The notes below the pieces were generated by a model that saw only the letters and a program-made list of their open reading frames with translations, was not told where the DNA came from and did no database searches. 64,000 bases of DNA from CAWGHZ01 sp963775315 (lineage in GTDB: Bacteria; Pseudomonadota; Alphaproteobacteria; MPNO01; DASWLB01): the NCBI GenBank assembly GCA_963775315.1, contig CAVZIN010000010.1, positions 1-64,000 of the forward strand, in the 5' to 3' direction. Below are positions 9,929 to 18,045 of the stretch, in pieces. The position numbers and the translations under genes are program-made. How positions within the stretch are numbered: the stretch's first letter is position 1; each line of letters begins with the position of its first letter.

Positions 9929-12173
9929 TCAATCCGCGCCATCCAGCGTGATGATCTCGACGGGATCGGTGGCCGGCACGACACGGCCGATGATCGAAGC
10001 GGCCGCATCGCCCACTTCGCGCAGCGCGGCGACGCACGATTGAGCCCGGTCGGACGGCACGCCGGCGAGCAGCCCGCCCGCCGTCTGCGGATCGAACAGC
10101 AGCGCGACGCGCGGATCGTCGCCCGCCGAACTCGGCGCCCGCGACGGCACGGCGCAGCCTCGCGTTCTCGGGCTGCAGCGACGAGAAGATGCCGGCCCGC
10201 ACCGTCGCGACCGCGCCGTCGAGCAGCGGGATCGTAGAGAGATCGAGCGCGGCCGCCGCGTGCGAGGCGCGCAGCATCTCGACCAGATGGCCGGCGAGCC
10301 CGAATCCCGTCACGTCGGTCGCGGCCGTCGCGCCGTGCGCGGCGAGCACCGACGCCGCCGCGCGGTTGGAGCGCTGCATGGATTTTAGCGCAGCGGCGAT
10401 CCAGCGGCCTTTCGCGCGGTGGCGCATGTCGGCGGCGAACAGGACGCCCGTGCCAATCGGCTTGGTGAGGACTAGCGCATCGCCCGCGCGCAGGCCCGAC
10501 TTGCGTAGCGCGCGCGCGGGTTCCACCAGCCCGTTGACCGCGAAGCCGAGCGCGAGCTCCGCCCCCTCGCCCGAATGGCCGCCGACCAGCGCGCAGCCGG
10601 CGTCGGCCAGCACCTCGCCCGCGCCCGCCATCATCTGCGCCAGCGTGTCCTCCACCTTCGCCTCGACCGCGTAGGGCACGGTGGCGATGGCGAGCGCGGT
10701 CTGCGGCGCGGCGCCCATCGCGTAGAGATCGCCGAGCGCATGGTTCGCCGCGATCCGCCCGAACAAATACGGATCGTCGACCATGGCGCGGAAGAAATCG
10801 ACCGAGTGCACCATTGCCATCCCCGCCGGCACCGCGACGACCGCGGCATCGTCGGGCGCGTCGAGCCCGATCAACACGTCGTCGCGCGCGGCCGGGCGAA
10901 GGCCGGCGAGCGCCCGGTCGAGCACGGTCGCGCCGACCTTGGCCCCGCACCCGCCGCAGCGCATCGCGGTCTCGGCGAGGGCCGCGAGCGCCGCGCCATC
11001 GGCGAGGCCGCGCGCGAACTTCGCGCGTTCCTGCTTCATCTCCGGCAGGCGGTCGTACTTCGCCATGAACCGCCGGTCGATCCAGTCCTTCCACCACCAG
11101 ACCGGCCGCCCCGCCACCGACCAGCCGCCGCGCGAGGCGACGGCGTAGCGGTCGCCGGTGGTGATGAGCGCCAGCGCCCTCCGCTGCGGACGGAAAGGCC
11201 GCGGCCGCTTGCTAACCAGCGCGCGGCGCAGGTTGCGGGCGAGCGGCTTGCCCTGCCGGACCGCGTAGACGCCCGACTTGGGGCGCGGGTGCGGCACCAC
11301 CGCGGCGACGTCGCCCGCCGCGAACACCTCCGGGTGCGAGACGGAGCGGAGCGCCGCGTCGACCCGCACGAACCCGCCCGCATCGACCGCAAGGCCGGAG
11401 GCGGCGAGCCACGGGGCCGCGCCGGCCTGGGTGACCCACAGCACCTCGTCGGCCGGGTGGGTCGCGCCGTCTTCGGTGCGGAGCGCCGTTTCGGTGACCT
11501 CGACCACGCGCGCGTCGAGATGCACCGCGACGCCGCGCTTGGCGAGCACCCGAGCGAAACGGTCGCGCACCCGGTCGTTGTGCGCGGGCAGGACGGTCGG
11601 CGCCTCGCCGAACAGATGGAACTCGTGCCCGCCGGCGCCGAGCGCGCCGAGCCGGTGCTGGATGGCGAGCAGGATCTCCACCCCGCCCGCGCCGGTGCCG
11701 ACAACCGCGATGCGAAGCGGCGTGCCCGAGGCGAGCACGCGGTCGCGCAGCCTTTCCCACCGCGCGAGGAACCCGTCGATCGGCTTCACCCCGGTCGCGT
11801 GTTCCGCCGCGCCCGGCACGTCGGCGCGCGGGGTGGAGCCGATGTCGAGCGACAGAACGTCATAGGGCACCGGCGGGCGGTGCCGGCAGATCACGCGGCG
11901 CGCGTCGAGCTCGATCCCAGTCGCCTCGTCGACAAAGAAGCGCGCGCCGGCGAAGCGGCAGAGCCGCTCGAGGTCGATGTGGGCGTCGTCGAACGCATAG
12001 TGGCCGGCGATCAGGCCGGGCAGCATGCCCGAATAGGGCGTGTGCACGTCGCGGCAAACGAGGGTGAGGCGCACGCCCGGCATCGGGCGCATGCCGAAGC
12101 GCTTGAGCACGGCGACGTGGCTGTGCCCGCCGCCGACCAGCACCAGATCCTTGACGACGGGGGCCGATTGCAT
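9929..12173 (-). CDS. selD: NADH dehydrogenase-like/selenide, water dikinase fusion (frameshifted near 10150)
   Basis: SelD makes selenophosphate from selenide and ATP. The first ~360 residues are an FAD/NAD pyridine nucleotide-disulfide oxidoreductase (GGGHSHVAVL near residue 12, second Rossmann motif GTGAGGVE, AAGDVA near its end). The SelD domain begins about residue 405 with CGGCGAKV, which keeps the catalytic Cys and Lys, then DDAAVV, GGHSGEGAE and TDVTGFGLAGHL. Such fusions are known. In the assembled sequence the frame breaks near 10150: the expected end (LLFDPQTAGGLLAGVP to the stop at 9929) is in the next frame, consistent with one extra base. I give the reconstructed extent, about 747 residues. 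The start ATG 12173 is about 118 bases downstream of the UGSC-like gene on the same strand. Confidence 0.9.
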
Positions 12174-12220
12174 CGGGCAGGGAGTATAGCGGACCCGCGC
12201 TGCCGGTTCGCCCCGCACGA

Positions 12221-12287
12221 GCCGGTCGGGGACCGGCCCCTACGAACGCGGCGCGCAGGCTGAAAGGGGCGGGTCCCCGACCCGCCC
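12221..12287. repeat. Pair of REP-like palindromes
   Basis: GCCGGTC/GACCGGC around GGG (12221-12237) and GGGCGGGTC/GACCCGCCC around CCC (12267-12287) flank about 30 bases. Each is bordered on the inner side by CCCCTACG-like or AAAGGGG sequence. The arms resemble the palindrome at 5060-5082. They fill the spacer between the UGSC-like gene and selD. Confidence 0.5.
12267..12287 (-). terminator. Hairpin terminator after the UGSC-like operon
   Basis: On the minus strand, 3 bases after the UGSC-like stop codon, GGGCGGGTC pairs with GACCCGCCC around a GGG loop and is followed by CCTTTC. The stem is strong but the T-tract is short, so termination may be partial, allowing read-through into selD. Confidence 0.5.
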
Positions 12288-12290
12288 GCG

Positions 12291-13928
12291 TCAGCGCCAG
12301 GAATCGATGGAGATGGTGCCGTCCTTGGGGCGGACGCCTTCGTAGATTTTCCAGGCGCCCTGGGTCTCGCCGCCGGTGACGACGATGTTGATCTCCTCCG
12401 GCCGGAAGATCTCCAACTCGTCCTCCGGCCCGGCCTTGAGGTTCGTCGCCCACGGCTCCACCCCGGCCACAGCGAGCGGGTGGATGAGCGTCTGGACCCA
12501 CTGGTCGTCCCAGTATTCGCGCGCCGGCATCGTGCAGTTGTGCGCGATCCAGTCGATCAGCTTTTCTTTCGAATCGAACCCGTGATGGTCCATGAACAGC
12601 CGCGCGACGATCGGGTCCATCACGATCAGCGGCGACTGGCGCGGCGCCGTGGCGGCGAGCACGCGCTGGAACTTCTCCTTCCAGGTGTCGCGCGGCCCGA
12701 ACCCGCATTGAGTGTAGCGCCCGCCGCGGAACACGGTGATCGCGCTGTCGGTCGGCTTGAAGCCGTAGCGCGTGTGAAGCGCAGACCAGGGGCTCCGCTC
12801 CTCCGCCTCGGGGAATGCGGCCGAGTAGTTATACCAGTTGCCGAGCGTGCCCATGTAGGTCTCGTCCGGCGTCGAGCCGCCCTGACCGTTGACCGAGGCG
12901 AGGTTGTAGGCGCGCCCGATGGTGGCGTTCGCGTGGTTGAACGGACCCATCACGCCGATGCCGGAATCCATGCCGATCTCGTTCCGGATCGGGCCGTTGA
13001 CGACCGCGATGCCGGCGAACGCGGTGGTCGAGGACGACCGCGCCGTCTGGCCCGACGCCACCGCGGCGAGCACGACGGGCAGGTATTCGGGCCGGCAGCC
13101 CGCCATCACCGCGTTGACCGCCACCTTCTCGACCGTCAGCTCCCACAATTCGCGGAAGGCGGTGGGCGAAAGCCGGCCGACCACTCTGTCCGGTGACTGC
13201 TTCGTGCCCTTCAGCATCGCCTCGACGCGCGCCTCGGTCGGCAGCACGACGGGCAGGAAGTCGGTCCATTTCCGCTCGACGAACAGGCGCTGCAGATTGT
13301 CCTCGGTGTCGGGCTCGAGAAGGCGCTCGGTCGCGCGCTCGAACGACATGCCCTTGAGGTCGTTCTGGTCGAGCCCGCTGGTCAGCGCCTCGATCACCTC
13401 CTGCATGAACGGGCGCTTGGAGACGGGATCGACGCCCTCGATATAGGCGCGGAGCTCGGACGAGGTCTTGTCGACCACCGGCTGGGGCACGAAGGCCTGG
13501 CGCGTCGTCGGCATGCCGTTGGCGAGCGCCGTGGCCTTGGCGAGGCGGGCGAAGACGTGGGTATGCACGGCGACCGTGGGGACGCCCTGCTCCTCCAGCG
13601 ACATGGCGAGCCCGACGACCGTCGGGCTACAGGTGCTTCATAAGCCCACCCCGAGGATCGCCGCGTCGCCGTCCTTGGCGATGTTCGCGCGCATCCCCGG
13701 ATCGTCCACCCAGCTTTCGCGCGGCTTGATGATGCGCGTCTTGACGCCGGGCAGGTTCGAGCCGAACCAGTCCTTCAGCTCGTCCATGAAGCGTTCGGAA
13801 TTGTCGAACAGGCAGTCGACCAGATAGACGAGCTTGCCGTCGAGACCTTCGACCCGGGGCGCGAGGCGCTTGCCCGTCACCTTCGGCGGGTAGCCGCGCG
13901 GATCGTGGACAACGAGTCTCTCTGCCAT
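12291..13928 (-). CDS. UGSC-like selenoprotein with Sec-S-T-C motif
   Basis: From ATG 13928 to the stop at 12291 the frame is open except for TGA 13638-13640, read here as Sec97. The N-terminal ~150 residues match the UGSC-type (seleno)protein domain as I know it: LVVHDPRGYPPKV, DGKLVYLVDCLFDNSERFM, DAAILGVGL-Sec-STCSP, then GLAMSLEEQGVPTVAVHTHVFA. The usual motif is UGSC or CGSC; here it is Sec-S-T-C with Cys100. The remaining ~395 residues form a second conserved-looking region (TVEKVAVNAVMAGC, PEYLPVVLAAVASG, NGPIRNEIGMDSG, SALHTRYGF) without a function known to me. Total 545 residues with Sec. The start lies 1 base after the TrxR-like stop, with its GGAGGG site inside that gene. Confidence 0.9.
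13609..13628 (-). promoter_or_regulatory. bSECIS hairpin of the UGSC-like selenoprotein
   Basis: Nine bases after the UGA (13640-13638, minus strand), AGCCCGAC (13628-13621) and GTCGGGCT (13616-13609) form a perfect 8-bp stem closed by the tetraloop GGTC. The loop sits 18 bases past the UGA, and a leading-G loop with GGU is the classic SelB recognition feature (compare the GGUCU loop of E. coli fdhF). Confidence 0.85.
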
Positions 13929-13929
13929 C

Positions 13930-14859
13930 TCACCCTCCCCCATCGCCGGTGCCGGCGAGGTGCCGGTCGGCGGCGATCGCGGCGGCCGCCCCCTCGCCCG
14001 CCGCCGCTGCCGCCCGGATGGCGGCACCGGACCGGACCGAGCCGGCGGCGAACACGCCGGCGAGCGACGCGCGCAAGTTCGCGTCGGTGAGGATACGGCC
14101 CGCACCATCCAACTTCAACCGGTCGCGCAGGAATTCCGTGTTGGGCCGGAGCCCGACATAGGCGAAGAATCCTTCGACGGGCAGCTCCTCGGTGCCATCT
14201 GGCCCGCGGAGCCGCACGGCGGTGAGACCGTCCTCGCCCAGTATCTCCTCGACCACGGTCTCGTGGCGGACCGCGACGTTGGCGAGCGCGGCGATCCGCT
14301 CGCGAAACGTGTGCTGGGCGCCGAACGCCTTGCCGCGATGGACGATGGTCACCTGGGACGCGGCGGCGGCGAGGGTCAGCGTCTCCTGCAAGGCCGAGTC
14401 GCCCCCGCCGACCACGATTGCCGACTTGCCGCGCAGGAGCGGCGCGTCGCAGGTCGCGCATTGCGAGACGCCCTTGCCCCGCAGCCGCTCCTCGCCCGGA
14501 ACGCCGAGTGGCGCGAGCGAGGTGCCGGTCGCGAGGATCACCGCCCCGGCTGCGACCGTCCCCTCGCCGGTCGAAAGCGTCCAGCCATCGCCCGCCGCAT
14601 CGAGCCCCGCAAGCTCGGTCATGGCGCAGTCGGCCCCGGCCGCGACCGCCTGCTCCTGCGCCATCGGGCCGATGTCGTAGCCCGGCACGCCCTCGGGAAA
14701 GCCGGGATACCCCTCGACCGTTTCGATGGCGAGGAGCTGGCCACCGATCGTGTCACCGGTCAGCACCAGCGTCTTGCGGCCGAGCCGTGCGGCGGTGAGC
14801 GCGGCGGTCATGCCGCAGATGCCGCCGCCCGCCACCACGATGTCGTACGAGCTGTCCAT
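13930..14859 (-). CDS. Thioredoxin reductase-like FAD/NAD(P) flavoprotein
   Basis: The 309-residue protein has the low-molecular-weight thioredoxin reductase architecture: FAD-binding GGGICGMTAALTAARLG (residues about 11-27), the GGQLLAIETVEGYPGFP stretch, redox-active CATC (in SQCATCDAP), NAD(P)-binding GGGDSALQE, and a C-terminal GVFAAGSVRSG in place of the usual FAAGD. It would pass electrons from NAD(P)H to a thiol or selenol partner. The adjacent selenoprotein, 1 base downstream, is the obvious candidate; no thioredoxin gene is in the window. About 310 residues is normal length. Confidence 0.9.
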   Translation of the reverse strand: MDSSYDIVVAGGGICGMTAALTAARLGRKTLVLTGDTIGGQLLAIETVEGYPGFPEGVPGYDIGPMAQEQAVAAGADCAMTELAGLDAAGDGWTLSTGEGTVAAGAVILATGTSLAPLGVPGEERLRGKGVSQCATCDAPLLRGKSAIVVGGGDSALQETLTLAAAASQVTIVHRGKAFGAQHTFRERIAALANVAVRHETVVEEILGEDGLTAVRLRGPDGTEELPVEGFFAYVGLRPNTEFLRDRLKLDGAGRILTDANLRASLAGVFAAGSVRSGAAIRAAAAAGEGAAAAIAADRHLAGTGDGGG

Positions 14860-14882
14860 GACTGGCGGTTATACCTCCCCCG

Positions 14883-15431
14883 TCATCCCGCGGCTTGAAG
14901 CGCCGGCGCGCCCTCCGGGGGCGTTACGTCGAACGCGTTCGCCGTGCAGCAGACCATCGAGAACTGGCCGACGACGGCAACCAGCGTGACGAGCTGGTCC
15001 TCGGGGAACAGCTTCGCCGCCGCGTCGTAGGTCGCCTGGCCAAGCCCCTTGTTCGCCAGCAGCTCCTTCGCGAGCTTGTGCGCCATCGCCTCGCGCGCGT
15101 CCGAGAGCTTCGGCGTCTCGCCCGCGTTGATCGCGTCGATGGTCGGCTGGTCGACGCCGGCCGCGAGCGAGGCGCGCACCTGCGCCGCCCAGGGGAAGCC
15201 CGCGTTCCAATGGCGCACCACGGTGAGCACCGCGATCTGGCGCTCGCGCCCCGAGAGCCCGCCGGCGCGGATCGTCGCCGCCAGCTCCTGGTTCACCCGC
15301 ATCAGCTTGGGCGTGCGGATATAGGCGAGATACGGCCCGCCGGTCGGGTTGCCGGCCTTGGCGGCCTCGTCGAACACGGCGCCCTGCTCGGCATTCATCT
15401 CGTCGCGGCTCAGAACCTTGATGCGTGTCAT
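14883..15431 (-). CDS. Carboxymuconolactone decarboxylase-like protein
   Basis: The 182-residue alpha-helical protein resembles the CMD/AhpD-like family: NPTGGPYLAYIRTPKLM, LAATIRAGGLSGRERQIAVLTVVRHWNAG and a second ERQ-helix region. The family's AhpD CxxC is absent; the usual acid/base E-W-x-x-H is replaced by P-W-A-A-Q here, so it may be catalytically altered. It lies 11 bases after the monooxygenase and 23 before the TrxR-like gene in one operon. Alternative ATG 15456 exists but MTRIKVLSRDEM is the better start. Confidence 0.8.
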   Translation of the reverse strand: MTRIKVLSRDEMNAEQGAVFDEAAKAGNPTGGPYLAYIRTPKLMRVNQELAATIRAGGLSGRERQIAVLTVVRHWNAGFPWAAQVRASLAAGVDQPTIDAINAGETPKLSDAREAMAHKLAKELLANKGLGQATYDAAAKLFPEDQLVTLVAVVGQFSMVCCTANAFDVTPPEGAPALQAAG

Positions 15432-15442
15432 GGCTTCTCTCC

Positions 15443-16882
15443 CTAGGCGAATTCATAGTCGCGGGCGCGCACCCGGCGCGTGCGGAACCAGTATTCGGTG
15501 AGCCAGCCCGGCCAGTTGGTGGTGACCTTGCCGGACGCGGTACGGAAGTAGCTGGCGCAATCGTCGTCGACCAGAACGGTGCGGTCGAGCCGCGCCTGCA
15601 GCTCGTCGTTGAACCGGCGCAGCACCTCGGGCCTCAGATCCATCGTGCCGCCGGTGCGGGCGAGCCGGCGCGCCGCGCTGACGATGTAGCGCGCCTGGTT
15701 CTCAAGCATGAACACGATGCTGGTCACCGTGTTGGTGTTCGGCCCGTACATCATGAAGAAGTTGGGGAAGCCCGCGACGGTGATGCCGAGATACGCCTCG
15801 GCCCCGTCGCGCCACGCGTCGGCGAGCGTCCGCCCGCCGGTGCCCGCCACCCGCATCGGCGCGAGGTAGTCGGTGGGCGTGAAGCCGGTACCGTAGATCA
15901 CCACGTCGGCCGCGCGTACCCTCCCGTCCGCGGTGCGCACGCCGGCGGGCTCGATCGCCGCGATCCGGTCCGTCATCACCTCGAGATTGTCGCGCATCAA
16001 AGCGTCGTACCAGTCGTTCGACTGCAGCACGCGCTTGCAGCCCCAGCGATAGGCGGGCGTCAGCTTGGCGCGAAGCTCCGGGTCGGGCACCTTCGCGGCG
16101 AGGTAGGCGAGGAACGCCTGCTGCGACTGCGCGACCAGCTTGACCGACGACCGGCGCCGCCCCGCCTTCTCGAACGTCACGTAGAGACGGAGCCGCTGTC
16201 CCCGATGGGCGAGGCGCGAGCCCTGGGCGACGGAGGAATCGTCGCGCACGATCTTGGGCATCACGTATTGCGGCGTGCGCTGGTAGAGGTGGAGCCGCGC
16301 GACCTTCGGCGCGATGGCCGGCACGAACTGAACCGCGCTGGCGCCGGTGCCGATCACCGCGACCGTCTTGCCGGCGAGATCGACATCGTGCTTCCACCAC
16401 GCGGAGTGGAAGGCCGGACCGGCGAACGAATCGCGTCCGGGAATGTCGGGAAGGTTGGGCCGGTTGAACAGCCCGACCGCCGAGACGAACATGTCGGCCT
16501 CGATCCGCTCGCCCGCCTCGGTCTCGATCCGCCATTTGCGCGACGCCGCGTCGAACGCGGCCGACAGGATGTTGGCGCCGAAGCGGATGTGGGGCCCGAT
16601 GCCATAGTTGGCGACGCAGCGGTCGATATAGGCCTTGATCTCGGGCCCGCGCCCGTACGCGGTCGACCAGCCATATTCCGGCTCGAACGAATGCGAGTAG
16701 AGGCGGGACGGCACGTCGCATGCCGCGCCCGGATAGGTGTTGTCGCGCCACACCCCGCCGACGTCGGCTGCGCGTTCGTAGATGGTGAAATCGTGGAACC
16801 CCGCCTTCTTCAGCGCGATGGCGAGCCCGATGCCGCCGAACCCGGCGCCGGCGATGGCGATGGTGGGTCCGCGGCGCGCCAT
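15443..16882 (-). CDS. Type I Baeyer-Villiger-like flavin monooxygenase
   Basis: The 479-residue enzyme has two Rossmann motifs, GAGFGGIG (residues about 12-19, FAD) and GTGASAVQ (NADPH, near residue 178), with the Baeyer-Villiger fingerprint FxGxxxHxxxW (FAGPAFHSAWW) between them and a late GTGFTPTDYL motif. Such enzymes insert oxygen into ketones or oxidise S/N atoms using NADPH. The start ATG 16882 removes a long non-family N-terminal extension. It follows the cupin gene by 5 bases. The substrate is unknown; it is somewhat shorter than cyclohexanone monooxygenase (~540). Confidence 0.88.
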   Translation of the reverse strand: MARRGPTIAIAGAGFGGIGLAIALKKAGFHDFTIYERAADVGGVWRDNTYPGAACDVPSRLYSHSFEPEYGWSTAYGRGPEIKAYIDRCVANYGIGPHIRFGANILSAAFDAASRKWRIETEAGERIEADMFVSAVGLFNRPNLPDIPGRDSFAGPAFHSAWWKHDVDLAGKTVAVIGTGASAVQFVPAIAPKVARLHLYQRTPQYVMPKIVRDDSSVAQGSRLAHRGQRLRLYVTFEKAGRRRSSVKLVAQSQQAFLAYLAAKVPDPELRAKLTPAYRWGCKRVLQSNDWYDALMRDNLEVMTDRIAAIEPAGVRTADGRVRAADVVIYGTGFTPTDYLAPMRVAGTGGRTLADAWRDGAEAYLGITVAGFPNFFMMYGPNTNTVTSIVFMLENQARYIVSAARRLARTGGTMDLRPEVLRRFNDELQARLDRTVLVDDDCASYFRTASGKVTTNWPGWLTEYWFRTRRVRARDYEFA

Positions 16883-16887
16883 CGGCT

Positions 16888-17238
16888 TCAGTCGATCGGC
16901 ACGAAGATGCAGCGGCGCACCTTGCCGTCGACCGCCTTCGAGAGATGGCCCTTGCCCGAGACGTCCTCGACCAGGAAGACCTCGCCCGCGCCGATCACCC
17001 GCGTTTCGCCGTCGGACGCGGTGATCTCCACCCCGGCGTCGAGGTTGATGATGTATTGGCGGCGCGGCGCGGTATGCCAGTCGAGCTCGTAGTCGGGCGG
17101 CACCTCGCGGAAGATGATCCCGGTGGCGGGCAGGCGCTTCGACAGCTTTGAGCCGCGCACCGTGCCCTGCCATTCGACCTCGATATCGCGCCAGTGCGAG
17201 ACGCCGGTCTCGTCCTCGTAGAGACTGTGGATGCGCAT
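16888..17238 (-). CDS. Cupin-domain protein
   Basis: The 116-residue single-domain cupin carries a first motif around DWHTAPRRQYIINLDAGVEI and a second around GAGEVFLVEDVSGKGH, giving His ligands in both motifs; the first motif lacks the full HxH. Cupins range from dioxygenases and isomerases to sensors. It is the first gene of the five-gene operon cupin-BVMO-CMD-TrxR-UGSC, so it may act on the same metabolite. Its upstream spacer (17239-17321, 83 bases) would carry the operon promoter; I see no clear -35/-10. Confidence 0.8.
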   Translation of the reverse strand: MRIHSLYEDETGVSHWRDIEVEWQGTVRGSKLSKRLPATGIIFREVPPDYELDWHTAPRRQYIINLDAGVEITASDGETRVIGAGEVFLVEDVSGKGHLSKAVDGKVRRCIFVPID

Positions 17239-17321
17239 CGTCCCTCCCGCCGCTTGAGGGAGCCATGGTAGCGGCGGAACGCGCGCGAGCGCCAGCGCGA
17301 AGGAGCGTGCGCGGCCTTCGA

Positions 17322-17900
17322 TCAGCCGCGCTTCGGCGGCTCGACGATGTGGCGCTTGCTGCCGAGCGGATGGACGGTGGAGGCCTGCGGGCCCGCGTCG
17401 CCGTCGTCCGGCGCGAGGACGAACCGCACCTCGGCGCCCTCCTCCAAATCGTCGAAATCGCCCTCGGCGACCGCGTTGCGGTGGAAGTAGAGCTCGCCCT
17501 CGGCGGTCGCGATGAAGCCGTGGTCGGGGAACAGCCGCACGACGCTGCCATGGTCGGGCGCGGCGTGGGATTTCACGTCGCGGCGCACCCGCTCGGACCG
17601 GCGCTTGAGCTGGCGCTCCATCGCATCGAACGCATCGCGGATGGCGACGTAGATATCGTCGGCGGGCTTGCGGTCGGCATGGTCATGGCTCACCACCAGC
17701 TCCTCGCCGGGCAAGGTGAGATCGATGCGCACCTGGTATTCGGTCGCCTTGTGGCGGCGCTTCGCGGCCTCGATCGCCACGCGGCAGGCGATGATGCGGC
17801 CGTAAAACTCCTCGAGCTTGGAGACCCGGTCGCGCACCCGCGCCTCGACGGCGTCGGACGGCGGGAAGTCGCGGAAAGTGATTCGCACGTCGGTCTGCAT
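17322..17900 (-). CDS. HPF/RaiA ribosome hibernation factor fused to a cold-shock-like domain
   Basis: Residues 1-105 match the S30AE ribosome hibernation domain (VRITFRDFPPSDAVEARVRDRVSKLEEFY, then VRIDLTLPGEELVVSHDH). Residues about 115-180 resemble a cold-shock OB fold: GSVVRLFPDHGFIATAEG, ELYFHRNAV, LEEGAEVRFVLAPDDG. The classical long HPF C-terminal dimerisation domain is absent. It may bind the 30S subunit with an RNA-binding tail. The divergent neighbour is htpG, sharing a 145-base intergenic region, so stress control of both is plausible. Confidence 0.85.
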   Translation of the reverse strand: MQTDVRITFRDFPPSDAVEARVRDRVSKLEEFYGRIIACRVAIEAAKRRHKATEYQVRIDLTLPGEELVVSHDHADRKPADDIYVAIRDAFDAMERQLKRRSERVRRDVKSHAAPDHGSVVRLFPDHGFIATAEGELYFHRNAVAEGDFDDLEEGAEVRFVLAPDDGDAGPQASTVHPLGSKRHIVEPPKRG

Positions 17901-17980
17901 GGCTCGCCCCTGTGCTCGTCGCCGATGGCTTCACCATTCATTTAGGTACGAATTCGCCCGTCCGAAAGGGGCGGGCAAGC

Positions 17981-18009
17981 CTTGCGCCTGGCCGGCCCAG
18001 CGCCCATAT
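17981..18009 (+). promoter_or_regulatory. Candidate RpoH promoter of htpG
   Basis: CTTGCGCC (17981-17988) and GCCCATAT (18002-18009) with a 13-base spacer fit the sigma-32 pattern and lie 37 bases before the htpG start. The same arrangement precedes hsp20. Confidence 0.6.
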
Positions 18010-18045
18010 CACGGCCGCCCGAGCGTTCCGGCGAAGAGGGGAGCC

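Noticed and set aside
12291..13604. Separate 437-residue gene and separate upstream fragment at 13638-13928
   Set aside because: Same frame on both sides of one UGA, conserved motif at the UGA, and a bSECIS; read as one selenoprotein instead of two genes or a pseudogene.
14883..15431. Third selenoprotein candidate in the operon
   Set aside because: The CMD-like gene has no in-frame UGA and its Cys pair (VCCTA) does not match a redox motif.
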